A DNA stretch of 51,930 bases from assembly GCA_902521155.1 (NCBI GenBank), contig CABYQR010000006.1, forward strand, positions 1 to 51,930, written 5' to 3'. The notes beneath the pieces were generated by a model. It was not told where the DNA came from. It ran no database searches and was given only the letters and a program-made list of their open reading frames with translations. Both the position numbers and the translations under genes were made by a program. Shown here piece after piece: positions 1 through 8,538 of this stretch (its first letter is position 1; each line of letters begins with the position of its first letter). The DNA is from an uncultured Alphaproteobacteria bacterium (GTDB lineage: Bacteria > Pseudomonadota > Alphaproteobacteria > HIMB59).

Positions 1-30
1 CCTATACTTAGATTAGTTTTGGAGGACTGA
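1..30 (+). CDS. 3' end of an upstream gene (partial)
   Basis: Only the first plus-strand frame is open from the window edge, reading PILRLVLED and ending at a TGA at 28-30; the other two frames stop at once. The next gene starts three bases later and its ribosome binding site lies inside this tail, which suggests translational coupling. In related bacteria a DUF1365 protein often precedes cyclopropane fatty acid synthase, but nine residues cannot identify it. Confidence 0.4.
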   Translation, partial: PILRLVLED

Positions 31-33
31 GGT

Positions 34-1209
34 TTGATCGTAGATCACTACATTAACAAAGTTTGTACTCAAATTCTTTATGGAGAATTGAATTTAGAGG
101 TTAAAGGGAAAAAGTACTATTTTCAGGGCCAAAACGATGGTCCTAGCGTTCATTTAACAGTTCATAAACTATCAATGCTTTGGGATTTATATTTTAGAGG
201 CTCAGTTGGGCTTGGAGATGCTTATATAAAAGGCAAGTTTGAAGCAGACGATCTAAGTAAATTTCTAGAATTTGGGGCTATGAATGAAAAGGCGTTTGGT
301 GGCGAAATGGGTGGATCGAAACTATATCGATACCTTTCAAAGTCTTATATGAATAAAACTCAAAATTCTTTAGGTCAAAGTAAAAAAAATATTCATGCTC
401 ACTATGATTTAGGTAATGATTTCTATGAGGAATGGTTAGATGACTCTTTAACTTATTCTTCAGGTTTTTTTAAAACAGGTAACGAAACCTTATCTCAGGC
501 TCAAAAAAATAAATTTGATAGTTTAATAAAAGGAAATGAACCAAAATCTGGCGACCATGTCTTAGAAATAGGATCGGGCTGGGGGAGCTTTGCATTTTAT
601 CTTATCTCTAAATTTCCCGATATTACTATTGATACTTTGACTATATCACAAGAACAATACGATTTTGTAAAATCTAAAATTGAAGAAAATCATCTACAAG
701 AAAATCTAAATGTAATTTTTAAAGATTATCGAGAACATCAAGGTGAATACTCTCGAATTTATTCAATAGAAATGTTTGAGGCCGTAGGAATGCAATATTG
801 GCAGATCTATTTCGATAAAATAAAAGATTTACTCAAACCATCGGGCGTCTTTTCAATGCAAACAATTGTAATTTTTGAAGGACTTTTTGAAAAATATACT
901 CAAAAAATTGACTTTATACAAAAATATATTTTCCCAGGTGGAATGCTGCCAACAGTCAAAACTTTAGAGAATATAGCTATTGAAAAAAAGTTAGACTTTT
1001 TTGTTAAAAATCAAATGGCAGATAGTTATCACCAAACTCTAGAAATGTGGCGTCAAAACTTTAATCACAAATGGGACAAAATCAAAAACTTAGGTTATTC
1101 AAATGAATTCAAAAGAATGTGGAACTTCTATCTATCTTATTGCTCAGGAGGATTTAAAGCCAAAACAATTGATGTTTTTCAAATAGATTTTACTAAGAAC
1201 AGTAATTAA
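34..1209 (+). CDS. cfa: Cyclopropane-fatty-acyl-phospholipid synthase
   Basis: This SAM-dependent enzyme adds a methylene bridge across double bonds of membrane phospholipid acyl chains. Its 391 residues match the usual family length. The conserved HYDLGNDFYEEWLD segment is at 123-136, the SAM-binding loop VLEIGSGWG at 176-184, and the family segment SIEMFEAVG at 244-252. The start is TTG, chosen because GGAGGA at 21-26 is well spaced and homology begins near the N-terminus. E. coli Cfa has a cysteine in its TYSCAYW motif; here the motif reads TYSSGFF. The DUF3833 lipoprotein gene follows. These two genes often travel with DUF1365 and FAD-oxidoreductase genes in a lipid-modification cluster, so a role in remodelling membrane fatty acids is likely. 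Confidence 0.93.
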   Translation: MIVDHYINKVCTQILYGELNLEVKGKKYYFQGQNDGPSVHLTVHKLSMLWDLYFRGSVGLGDAYIKGKFEADDLSKFLEFGAMNEKAFGGEMGGSKLYRYLSKSYMNKTQNSLGQSKKNIHAHYDLGNDFYEEWLDDSLTYSSGFFKTGNETLSQAQKNKFDSLIKGNEPKSGDHVLEIGSGWGSFAFYLISKFPDITIDTLTISQEQYDFVKSKIEENHLQENLNVIFKDYREHQGEYSRIYSIEMFEAVGMQYWQIYFDKIKDLLKPSGVFSMQTIVIFEGLFEKYTQKIDFIQKYIFPGGMLPTVKTLENIAIEKKLDFFVKNQMADSYHQTLEMWRQNFNHKWDKIKNLGYSNEFKRMWNFYLSYCSGGFKAKTIDVFQIDFTKNSN

Positions 1210-1282
1210 CAGTTATCAAGCTTTAAGTTAAAAAACTATTTATCATTCAAATCTAGTTAAAGTAAATTGCGTAATTAAAATA

Positions 1283-1810
1283 GTGTTTAAAAAACTAGTA
1301 TTAATAGGTATTTTAGCCTTAATTATAACAGGATGTTCAGATATGAATTTAAAAGACTTTGCTGAAAAAAAACCCGAACTTAAAATAGAAGAATATTTTC
1401 TTGGTAAAACTTCTGCCTCAGGACTTTTCATTGATCGATTAGGAAAGGTAAAGCGTCAGTTTACGGTAGATATGGAGGGCATCCAAGAAGGAGACCTTTT
1501 TATCTTAAATGAGACTTTTATATACGATGATGGGGAAGAAGAATTTCGTCGTTGGGAAATAAAAAAAACTGGAGATAAATCATATGAAGGACGTTCTTCA
1601 GATATAAAAGGAATTGCTTTAGGCGAACGTTCCGGTAATGCGCTAAATTGGCATTACACCCTAAAATTAAAATATAAAGATGGAATTATGTTAGTTAAAT
1701 TTGATGATTGGCTCATAATGCAGGATGAAAAACATGTTTTTAATAAAGCAACTATGAAGAAATTTGGTATTCGTTTAGGAGATGTCTATCTTTTCTTTAA
1801 GAAGGAATAG
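1283..1810 (+). CDS. DUF3833 family lipoprotein
   Basis: This is a 175-residue protein with a lipoprotein signal: a short basic start, a hydrophobic run, then the lipobox ITGC with the modified Cys at about residue 18. The mature part is rich in beta-strand pattern, with a conserved DDWLIMQDEKHVFNKATMKK-like core typical of DUF3833. The start codon is GTG, just upstream of the signal peptide. It lies 73 bases after cfa on the same strand, and DUF3833 genes commonly sit next to cyclopropane fatty acid synthases, so a role in envelope lipid handling is plausible but unproven. Its 3' end overlaps the convergent trcR by 14 bases, with no visible terminator between them. Confidence 0.85.
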   Translation: MFKKLVLIGILALIITGCSDMNLKDFAEKKPELKIEEYFLGKTSASGLFIDRLGKVKRQFTVDMEGIQEGDLFILNETFIYDDGEEEFRRWEIKKTGDKSYEGRSSDIKGIALGERSGNALNWHYTLKLKYKDGIMLVKFDDWLIMQDEKHVFNKATMKKFGIRLGDVYLFFKKE

Positions 1811-2384
1811 TTTGGCTTAGTTTGGCAGCTTTATCTTTAGCCTTTTGCTCTTTTTCTGCTTTTCTTTGACCTTTTTCTACAACAGCCTCTAAATCATCAT
1901 AAGAACATAACCCTAAATCCGTAGGATTACGAAACTCAATAATGGGTTGAGATTGGTTACCAGCTCTAATATTAGCTACAGTTGGTTTAGTTGAACTAGT
2001 TAATTTTGCTATCTGAGTATCAGTAAGTATTTTTCCGTATTCTCTGATCAGCCATCCAATTGCCTTTGGACGCTCTTGTCTTACAGATAGGGGTAAATAT
2101 TTTTTTGCTTTAACACTTGATTGAATTGACTCAGATTTTTTATTTTGAAGTTGTAGCTCTGCTCGCGGGTCACTCTCACATCGTTTGATTTCATCCATAG
2201 TTAACTGCCCACTAGCTATTGGATTTAAACCCTGCATTTTATAAGCATCCTCGCCATCAGCAATACTTTGAACTTCTAGTTCGTGAAGCTGACAAAATTG
2301 AGATATTTGTGGAAAACTTAATGCAGTATTATCAACAAGCCAAACTGCGGTAGCTAATGGCATTAAGGGTTTATTGTCAGACAT
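1797..2384 (-). CDS. trcR: Cell cycle transcriptional regulator TrcR (DUF1013)
   Basis: The protein has 195 residues, near the family length. The N-terminal block with PLATAVWLVDNTALSFPQI, the GQLTMDEIKRCESDP block at about 59-73, and the helix-turn-helix-like segment LTDTQIAKLTSSTKPTV are the hallmarks of DUF1013. The family is confined to alphaproteobacteria and is named TrcR after its cell-cycle role in that class. The C-terminus is a charged Lys/Glu/Ala-rich helix. It is the last gene of the minus-strand run that starts at tkt and lies 17 bases after rpmE, so it is probably co-transcribed with glycolytic and translation genes. Confidence 0.9.
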   Translation of the reverse strand: MSDNKPLMPLATAVWLVDNTALSFPQISQFCQLHELEVQSIADGEDAYKMQGLNPIASGQLTMDEIKRCESDPRAELQLQNKKSESIQSSVKAKKYLPLSVRQERPKAIGWLIREYGKILTDTQIAKLTSSTKPTVANIRAGNQSQPIIEFRNPTDLGLCSYDDLEAVVEKGQRKAEKEQKAKDKAAKLSQTIPS

Positions 2385-2401
2385 ACTTATTGTTAAAATA
2401 A

Positions 2402-2623
2402 TTAAATGTTAAAAGATTTATATTTATTTTTAAATCGAGCAACTCTTCCACCAGAGTCAACCATTTTCCCAGAACCTTGGTTCCAAGCTGGATGGGAAAG
2501 TGGGTCTATCTCTAATTTCATTGTATCTCCCGCTTTTCCCCATGTTGAGCGGGTTTTATAAGTAGAACCATCAGTACGTTCTACTGTAATTTCGTGATAA
2601 TCTGGGTGTATCTTTTCTCTCAT
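2402..2623 (-). CDS. rpmE: 50S ribosomal protein L31
   Basis: The 73-residue product matches bacterial L31 over its whole length: [10 protein letters not shown] at 5-14, then the conserved THR/SER-rich strand, the IDPLSHPAW block, and [11 protein letters not shown] near the end. L31 bridges the two ribosomal subunits. It has no cysteines, so it is the zinc-independent form. It lies 34 bases downstream of suhB and 17 bases upstream of trcR on the same strand, so it is probably expressed from the long tkt-led operon or from a local promoter in the suhB gap. Confidence 0.95.
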   Translation of the reverse strand: MREKIHPDYHEITVERTDGSTYKTRSTWGKAGDTMKLEIDPLSHPAWNQGSGKMVDSGGRVARFKNKYKSFNI

Positions 2624-2657
2624 GATTTAGAGAAAATAGAGATCTACTGTTAAAAAA

Positions 2658-3464
2658 TCAAGTAAATATTTGAAGATTTTTAAGTAATTGATTGCTTATT
2701 GCAGCACTTGAAGCCACTAAGACCTCATCTTTTAAGGGATTAAATTCTTTACCTTCAATATTTAAACAAACTCCTCCTGCTTCTTTTATAAGAATAATTC
2801 CAGCAGCAATATCCCAAATATTTAATCGAGAGACCCAAAATCCATCAAATTTTCCTGAAGCTACGTGTGCTAAATCTAGCGCAGCAGATCCCATAATTCG
2901 AATACTTGCTTTTTTAAGCATATGACTTACTTGAGAAACACATCTATCTAGAATGTCTGAATGTTTAATTTGTATGCCAGTAGCAAAAACACTTCCTTCA
3001 AATTTATCGCGGTTAGAGACTCTTAATCGTTGATTGTTTATCCAAGAACCAGAGCCTTTGTGTGCCCAAAAAAATTCATTCAAAATTGGATTATAAGTAG
3101 CACCAGCTATTATTTCTTTTCGATGCATTAGTCCTATTGAAATAGAAAAATAACCATTTCCATGGATAAAATTTTTAGTTCCATCTAAGGGATCAAAAAT
3201 AAATACAGGATCATCTCCTTCTAGTTTTTCTAAATCTTTTTCAGTGTAACTTTCTTCTTCTATCTGAAGAAAATCAGGTCGATCTTTATTGAGATTGTAA
3301 CTAATAGTTTCGGAAGCTTTTAAGTCTGCAGAAGAAACAAAATCATTTTTATCTTTTTTAGATATTTGGAGTTTTTCCAATTCACCGAAATCTCTCACAA
3401 GTCCTTTTGCTGCATTACGGCATGCTTTTTCCATTACAACAATGACAGGAGGGATTATAGACAT
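2658..3464 (-). CDS. suhB: Inositol monophosphatase family protein
   Basis: This is a Mg-dependent sugar-phosphate phosphatase of 268 residues. The metal ligands are visible: the acidic EEE at 69-71, DPLDGTKNF at 91-99 (the family's DPxDGTxNF box), and WDIAAG at 217-222. SuhB acts on inositol-1-phosphate and related substrates, and in E. coli it also takes part in rRNA transcription antitermination. Position next to efp and rpmE fits a link to translation, though the substrate cannot be read from sequence. It lies 7 bases after efp. I use the suhB symbol in the broad family sense. Confidence 0.88.
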   Translation of the reverse strand: MSIIPPVIVVMEKACRNAAKGLVRDFGELEKLQISKKDKNDFVSSADLKASETISYNLNKDRPDFLQIEEESYTEKDLEKLEGDDPVFIFDPLDGTKNFIHGNGYFSISIGLMHRKEIIAGATYNPILNEFFWAHKGSGSWINNQRLRVSNRDKFEGSVFATGIQIKHSDILDRCVSQVSHMLKKASIRIMGSAALDLAHVASGKFDGFWVSRLNIWDIAAGIILIKEAGGVCLNIEGKEFNPLKDEVLVASSAAISNQLLKNLQIFT

Positions 3465-3471
3465 AAAAAAA

Positions 3472-4038
3472 TTATTTTGATTTTTCTATGTATGTTAGTT
3501 CTTTAGTATGAATTTTAATTTTGTCACCAGTCTCTATATGTGGAGGGACAGTAACTCTAATACCATTTGCTAAGACTGCGGGCTTATAGGAAGAGGAAGC
3601 TGTTTGACCTTTCACCACTGCCTCTGTTTCCAATATTTCGAATACTAAATTTTCGGGTGGGTTGACATTCGCAGGTTTCTCATCGTAAAACTCTATTGAA
3701 ACTTCCATACCGTCTTCCAGAAATTTTGCTGTTTCTGCATTTACCTGATCACTATTTAAAATAATTTGTTCATATGTTTGATTATTCATAAAAGTAAAGT
3801 CTTCACCACTTCTAAATAAAAACTGATGAGGAATTTCTTCAGCACGTACTTTTTCTATAGACTCTGAACTTCTAAATCTATCATTTGACTTGGATTGAGT
3901 ATTGATATTCTTTAATTCTGCCTGAATATAGGCACCCCCTTTACCTGGCTGGGTATGAGATAGCTTAGTGACTTTCCATAATCCATTGTTGTGTTGGATT
4001 ATATTTCCAATTTTCAGATCAATCGCATTTACTTTCAT
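3472..4038 (-). CDS. efp: Elongation factor P
   Basis: EF-P binds ribosomes stalled at polyproline stretches and promotes peptide bond formation. The 188-residue length and three-domain composition are standard. The N-terminal KOW-like domain carries the loop PGKGGAY at 31-37, with Lys33 at the position that is beta-lysylated in E. coli. The lysine is present, but no epmA or epmB gene is in this window, so its modification cannot be judged. The start codon overlaps the stop of the aldolase gene in an ATGA junction, so the two are probably translationally coupled. Confidence 0.96.
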   Translation of the reverse strand: MKVNAIDLKIGNIIQHNNGLWKVTKLSHTQPGKGGAYIQAELKNINTQSKSNDRFRSSESIEKVRAEEIPHQFLFRSGEDFTFMNNQTYEQIILNSDQVNAETAKFLEDGMEVSIEFYDEKPANVNPPENLVFEILETEAVVKGQTASSSYKPAVLANGIRVTVPPHIETGDKIKIHTKELTYIEKSK

Positions 4039-4952
4039 TTAGATTTATAAATTTGTATCATCTTATCAAGAAGAGCTAATGAGTCTTCACGTTTTCGCTG
4101 AAAACAATTTCTACCAATAATCGATCCATTTCCACCACCTGCATGAATGGCTTTAATTTCATCCATTAGCTCACTATCGTTTTTGGCATCACCACCTGAA
4201 AAAACAACTAATCTTTTTCCTTCAAAAACTACTTTTTTAATGTGAGCAACTCGATCTTTAAGTGAACCAATCTCTATTTTATTATTTTCAAAGGCAGCTT
4301 TAGTTGGATCTTCTTCAAGAAAATCACTAGGAAGTTTTACTTTAATAATATTAGCTCCCAATAGAGCTGACATATGAGCAGCATAAGAAATTATATTCAT
4401 TGCTGTCTCACCTTTTTTACTAATGTTAGTCCCTCTAGCGTAGGCCCACAAAACCACAGCCAAACCTTTAGCTTTTGCTTCATGGCTTAGTGATTGATAT
4501 TCTTCCATTAGAGAAAAATTGTGATCTGAACCTGGATAAATAGTAAAACCAATAGCAGAACATCCTAGTTTTAAAGCATCATCTATACTGCCGGTAACAG
4601 CTTGATTAAGAGTAGTGGCTAGAGTATTAGAGCTATTAATTTTTAAAATAGTGGGAATTTGTCCATGAAAATTATCAGAGCTTGTTTGTAATAAACCGAG
4701 AGGAGCGGCATATGCAGAAAGTCCAGCATCAATAGCTAATTGATGATGGTAATTAGGATCATAAGCTACTGGATTAACTGCAAAACTACGATCTGGGCCA
4801 TGTTCAAAACCCTGATCAACAGGAAGGATTATCATTCGACCAGTTCCTCCAAGCTTACCTTGACCTAAAATACGCATTATGTTTGATCGAACACCTACAT
4901 TTTCATGAGTGTAATTTGAAATTATCTTTTTTGTTGTATTTGAAACCCTCAT
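4035..4952 (-). CDS. fbaB: Class I fructose-bisphosphate aldolase (DhnA type)
   Basis: The enzyme interconverts fructose-1,6-bisphosphate with dihydroxyacetone phosphate and glyceraldehyde-3-phosphate. The 305 residues carry LPVDQGFEHGP at 43-53, typical of the DhnA/FbaB family, a beta-barrel segment GFTIYPGS near 135-142, and NIIKVKLPSDF at 201-211 containing candidate Schiff-base lysines. A GGG-containing phosphate loop (HAGGGNGSIIGRNCFQR) lies near the C-terminus. It follows gap by 8 bases and overlaps efp by 4. It is the class I, Schiff-base type rather than the metal-dependent class II enzyme. Confidence 0.93.
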   Translation of the reverse strand: MRVSNTTKKIISNYTHENVGVRSNIMRILGQGKLGGTGRMIILPVDQGFEHGPDRSFAVNPVAYDPNYHHQLAIDAGLSAYAAPLGLLQTSSDNFHGQIPTILKINSSNTLATTLNQAVTGSIDDALKLGCSAIGFTIYPGSDHNFSLMEEYQSLSHEAKAKGLAVVLWAYARGTNISKKGETAMNIISYAAHMSALLGANIIKVKLPSDFLEEDPTKAAFENNKIEIGSLKDRVAHIKKVVFEGKRLVVFSGGDAKNDSELMDEIKAIHAGGGNGSIIGRNCFQRKREDSLALLDKMIQIYKSK

Positions 4953-4960
4953 CTTAACTC

Positions 4961-5977
4961 CTATAATTTACAGACTTGCTCAGTAGTCTCAAGCATTCTA
5001 TTTGAAAAACCCCATTCATTGTCATACCACGTCAATACTCTACCAAAGTTATCTGAAACAGCTGTTGTCTCAGTTAAGTCTAGAATTGAACTTCTAGAGT
5101 CATGGTTGTAATCACTAGAGACTTTAGGATCAGTATCGACGCCCATAATCCCCTTTAAAGGACCATTAGCATACTCTTGAAATTTTTTATTAAGCTCTCC
5201 AACAGAAATAGTCTTATGAGTATTAAACTTAAAATCTACCAATGATACATTTGGTGTAGGAACTCTAATAGCAGTGCCATCAAGCTTCCCTTTTAAATGG
5301 GGAAGCACTAAGCCGACTGCTTTTGCCGCTCCAGTACTAGTAGGAATAATATTATTTGCAGCAGCTCTTGCTCGTCTTAAATCTTTATGGAAAGTATCAA
5401 CAGTATTTTGATCACCTGTATAGGAATGAATTGTAGTCATGTATCCATTTTCAATACCAAACTCTTTATCAATGACATAGGCAACAGGAGATAAACAATT
5501 AGTAGTACATGAGGCATTAGAAATTATCACATGATCAGAATTTATTTTTTCGTGATTAACTCCTTGAACAACAGTAAAATCTGCATTGGTGCATGGTGCT
5601 GACACAACAACTTTTTTGGCTCCACTTTCGACATGCAATAATGCTTTATCTTTAGATGCAAAAACACCCGTGCACTCTAAAATCACATCAACTTCCTTTT
5701 TAGCCCAATTAATATCTATAGGATTTTTTTCAGATGTTATTGTTATTTCATTTTGTCCAACTTTAAATTTATTATCAGCTGTTTTTTGTATCTCATCACC
5801 AAATGCACCATGTATACTGTCATACTTTAAAAGATGAATATTAGAGTCAATATCAGCTAGGTCGTTTATATGAGAAATTTCGTAAGTTTCGTTAAATTCA
5901 TTAGACCTCTCTGAATATGCCCGAAATACCAGTCGTCCTATTCTACCGAAGCCATTAATTGCAACTTTCTTTTTCAT
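4961..5977 (-). CDS. gap: Glyceraldehyde-3-phosphate dehydrogenase, type I
   Basis: The enzyme oxidises glyceraldehyde-3-phosphate to 1,3-bisphosphoglycerate, or runs the reverse reaction in gluconeogenesis. The Rossmann loop GFGRIGR is at 9-15. The catalytic segment SNASCTTNC is at 153-161 with nucleophile Cys157, and the general base is His184 in TTIHSYTGDQ. Asp at the end of strand 2 (HINDLAD) suggests NAD use. The 338 residues are full length. Its ATG shares one base with the tkt stop (TAATG), and the aldolase follows directly. The usual partner pgk is not between gap and fba. Confidence 0.97.
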   Translation of the reverse strand: MKKKVAINGFGRIGRLVFRAYSERSNEFNETYEISHINDLADIDSNIHLLKYDSIHGAFGDEIQKTADNKFKVGQNEITITSEKNPIDINWAKKEVDVILECTGVFASKDKALLHVESGAKKVVVSAPCTNADFTVVQGVNHEKINSDHVIISNASCTTNCLSPVAYVIDKEFGIENGYMTTIHSYTGDQNTVDTFHKDLRRARAAANNIIPTSTGAAKAVGLVLPHLKGKLDGTAIRVPTPNVSLVDFKFNTHKTISVGELNKKFQEYANGPLKGIMGVDTDPKVSSDYNHDSRSSILDLTETTAVSDNFGRVLTWYDNEWGFSNRMLETTEQVCKL

Positions 5978-7917
5978 TATTTCTTGATCCTTTTCATTAT
6001 TTTTGATGAAATATTTTTTGGCGTCAAGCCAAATTTATTGAAAATATCTTTAGCTGGAGCACTAGCTCCAAATTTATCTATTCCAAAAATATTTTCTGAT
6101 TTTGTATATTTATTCCAATACATTGAAGAGCCTGCTTCAATAACAAATACTTGCTCTAATTTTGATTGAAATAATTTTCTTTTAAAAGATGCCTGTTGCT
6201 CATCAAACACTGAACTACTAGGCATCGAAACAACTTTTGTTTCTATTTTTTGTTCTTTAAGAAAATTAGCTGTTTCCATTGCCAATGAAACCTCAGAACC
6301 AGAAGCAATAATTGTAATATGATTAATTTTTGATGATTGTGAAATTACATAAGCACCTTTGAAATTATTAAGGGTTGCTTTTTTATTAGATATTTGTGGT
6401 AAATTCTGTCGAGATAAACAAATAAAAGAAGGAGCATTACTTATTTTAAGAGCAAACTTCCAACAAGCTATTGTTTCCATCATATCACAAGGACGAAAGA
6501 CATAGCTGTTGGGTATAAGTCTTAGCATATTAATTTGCTCAATTGGTTGATGGGTTGGCCCATCTTCCCCTAGTCCTATAGAGTCATGAGTAAATACTTG
6601 AATAGGGTCAATCTTCATGAGAGCTGCAAGCCTTAAACTAGGTTTCATATAGTCTGCAAAACTCAAAAACGTGCCTGAGTAGGTTTTGTATAATCTAGTT
6701 GCTGCAATGCCATTCATAATAGAAGCCATTCCATGTTCTCTTACACCATAATGAATGTATTGCCCCTTATAATTTTTATGATTTAAGATATCCATTTGCT
6801 TTCCTTTTGTGTTATTGGATCCAGTTAAATCTGCTGAGCCACCAAATAGGGGCATTTTGTTATCTATAAAATGCAATACAGCCTCCGAAGATTTTCTTGT
6901 AGCTTGTGGGGTATTAAAATTTTTAAACTCTTTAACAATCCCATCAAATAATTTATCTATTTCTTTTGGGAAGTATTTAAGACCATTAATATTTGAAGAT
7001 ATTTTTTTAGATTGAGTATAAGCCTTATTATTTCTATTTGCAGAGTCTCTCCAAATTTTTAAAAGATGGGCAGGAATAATAAAAGGCCTCTCATTCCATT
7101 TAAGTTCTTTTTTTGTTAAGGCAATTTCATCTATTCCTAGAGGTGAGCCGTGAGAAGAAGCTTTGGCAGATTTATTGGGTGAGCCAAAACCTATAATAGT
7201 CTTAAAATTGATTAAACTTGGCTTAGATGTTTTTTGAACTTTTTTAAATAGATTTTTGATTTCTTGATGATTATGGCCATTGCCAGTTAGGACATTCCAA
7301 TTAACTGATTTAAATCTTAGGTTTGTATTATCACTAAAGGCAAGTTCTGTTGAGCCATCGATACTTATTTTATTATTGTCATAAACCAACACTAAATTAT
7401 CAAGTTTTAAATGCCCCGCAAAACTGATTGCTTCCTGACTAATTCCTTCCATTAGACAACCATCACCACAAAAAACATAAACTTTAGGTATTCGTTTTAG
7501 TTTTTTTTCTGAAGCCAATTTTTTTAAAGCTAGAGCCATTCCTACTGCGTTAGAAATACCTTGACCTAAAGGACCTGTAGTTATCTCAATACCAGCATCA
7601 GGCTCATACTCAGGATGACCTGCAGTAATGGAGCCAAGTTGACGAAAATTTTTAATTTGGTTAAGGGTCATTTTTTTGTAACCAGTTAAATATAAAAGTG
7701 AGTAAAGCAGCATTGATCCATGGCCATTTGATAAAACGAATCGATCGCGAAGTACCCACTCAGGATCCTTGGGGTTATGGACTAGAAAGTCATGAAAAAG
7801 AATTGTGGCAATATCTGCCATCCCCATGGGCATTCCAGGGTGACCTGATTTTGCTTTCTCAACTGCTTCCATAGAAAGAAAGCGAATGCAATTTGCAAGA
7901 TTTGTATAATTTTTCAA
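5977..7917 (-). CDS. tkt: Transketolase
   Basis: This TPP-dependent enzyme moves two-carbon units between sugar phosphates, linking the pentose phosphate pathway to glycolysis. The 646 residues are full length. Visible motifs are SGHPGMPMGMADI at 24-36, NGHGS at 64-68, the TPP and Mg motif GDGCLMEGISQEA at 151-163, and later YGVREHGM and EDGPTHQP segments. The start is TTG: the preceding bases hold no in-frame ATG, and the N-terminal ELAN-xIRxLSMDAV-like block of the family begins right there. It is the first gene of the minus-strand run. Only 35 bases separate it from the divergent gene, and TATA-rich sequence at about 7931-7939 may serve as a promoter element. Confidence 0.96.
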   Translation of the reverse strand: MKNYTNLANCIRFLSMEAVEKAKSGHPGMPMGMADIATILFHDFLVHNPKDPEWVLRDRFVLSNGHGSMLLYSLLYLTGYKKMTLNQIKNFRQLGSITAGHPEYEPDAGIEITTGPLGQGISNAVGMALALKKLASEKKLKRIPKVYVFCGDGCLMEGISQEAISFAGHLKLDNLVLVYDNNKISIDGSTELAFSDNTNLRFKSVNWNVLTGNGHNHQEIKNLFKKVQKTSKPSLINFKTIIGFGSPNKSAKASSHGSPLGIDEIALTKKELKWNERPFIIPAHLLKIWRDSANRNNKAYTQSKKISSNINGLKYFPKEIDKLFDGIVKEFKNFNTPQATRKSSEAVLHFIDNKMPLFGGSADLTGSNNTKGKQMDILNHKNYKGQYIHYGVREHGMASIMNGIAATRLYKTYSGTFLSFADYMKPSLRLAALMKIDPIQVFTHDSIGLGEDGPTHQPIEQINMLRLIPNSYVFRPCDMMETIACWKFALKISNAPSFICLSRQNLPQISNKKATLNNFKGAYVISQSSKINHITIIASGSEVSLAMETANFLKEQKIETKVVSMPSSSVFDEQQASFKRKLFQSKLEQVFVIEAGSSMYWNKYTKSENIFGIDKFGASAPAKDIFNKFGLTPKNISSKIMKRIKK

Positions 7918-7952
7918 TGGAATAACTTTGTTTTATACTTAATAATTAATGT

Positions 7953-8213
7953 ATGAACGAATTTCAACAACAAATACTTCAAAAAATTGAACAAATTGCC
8001 CTAAAACTTGAAAATTACAAATCAAACAACCAAGATTTAACAAAGCTTAAAGAAGAACTAGAGGCAAAGATTATTTATTTAGAGAGAAGAGAGCAGGAAA
8101 TAAATTCCCAATTGGAGGATCAAAAATTAGAATTATCTGAAAAATCAGAATTAATTGATAAGGCAACAAATAAAATAGAGAATTTGTTAGGATCAATAGA
8201 TATTGATGGCTAA
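7953..8213 (+). CDS. Small coiled-coil protein upstream of zapA
   Basis: The 86-residue product is almost entirely a predicted coiled coil: heptads of Leu/Ile with many Glu, Lys and Gln from about residue 5 to 80. It has no signal or membrane segment. In many alphaproteobacteria a DUF4164-type coiled-coil protein sits immediately before zapA, and this gene has the same position and size, so I take it as the positional counterpart. It may act with ZapA in bundling FtsZ, which is inference from context. Its stop overlaps the start of zapA by 8 bases. The ATG lies about 14 bases after a TATACT at 7934-7939, so the leader would be very short. Confidence 0.75.
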   Translation: MNEFQQQILQKIEQIALKLENYKSNNQDLTKLKEELEAKIIYLERREQEINSQLEDQKLELSEKSELIDKATNKIENLLGSIDIDG

Positions 8214-8538
8214 TTTAACACTTAGTATTGGTGGCCGACCTTTAAAAATACAATGTTCCGATAATAATATTGAAAGAGTCAAAGAAATTGGTGAAGCAAT
8301 AAGTGGTTTAATTGAAAATGAAAAAAAAGAAAATGTACCTTTTCTAACATCTACACTCATAGCCTATTTAAAATCCATGGAAGATATTCTAAAGAAAGAG
8401 AAAATCTTGCAAGATTCTCTTAATCAAAAATTATTTTATGAAAGTAGAATTCAAGAGCTTAAAAGTGAAAACCAAAATTTAAAATTTGATTTAGAACAAA
8501 TCTTTCAAAAATTAAACGAACATTTTTCCGTTGAATAA
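8206..8538 (+). CDS. zapA: Cell division protein ZapA
   Basis: ZapA bundles FtsZ filaments at the division ring. The protein has a short N-terminal globular domain (MANLTLSIGGRPLKIQCSD) followed by a long helix suited to coiled-coil dimerisation, with 110 residues in total. I chose the ATG at 8206 over the in-frame TTG three bases upstream because it gives the usual MAxxTLxIxGR start. It overlaps the coiled-coil gene before it and the 5-formyl-THF cyclo-ligase gene after it by 8 bases each. In many relatives the 6S RNA gene lies between zapA and the cyclo-ligase; there is no room for it here. Confidence 0.87.
   Translation: MANLTLSIGGRPLKIQCSDNNIERVKEIGEAISGLIENEKKENVPFLTSTLIAYLKSMEDILKKEKILQDSLNQKLFYESRIQELKSENQNLKFDLEQIFQKLNEHFSVE

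Noticed and set aside
8203-8205. TTG three bases before the zapA ATG
   Set aside because: The ATG gives the usual MAxLT start, so the TTG is not needed.
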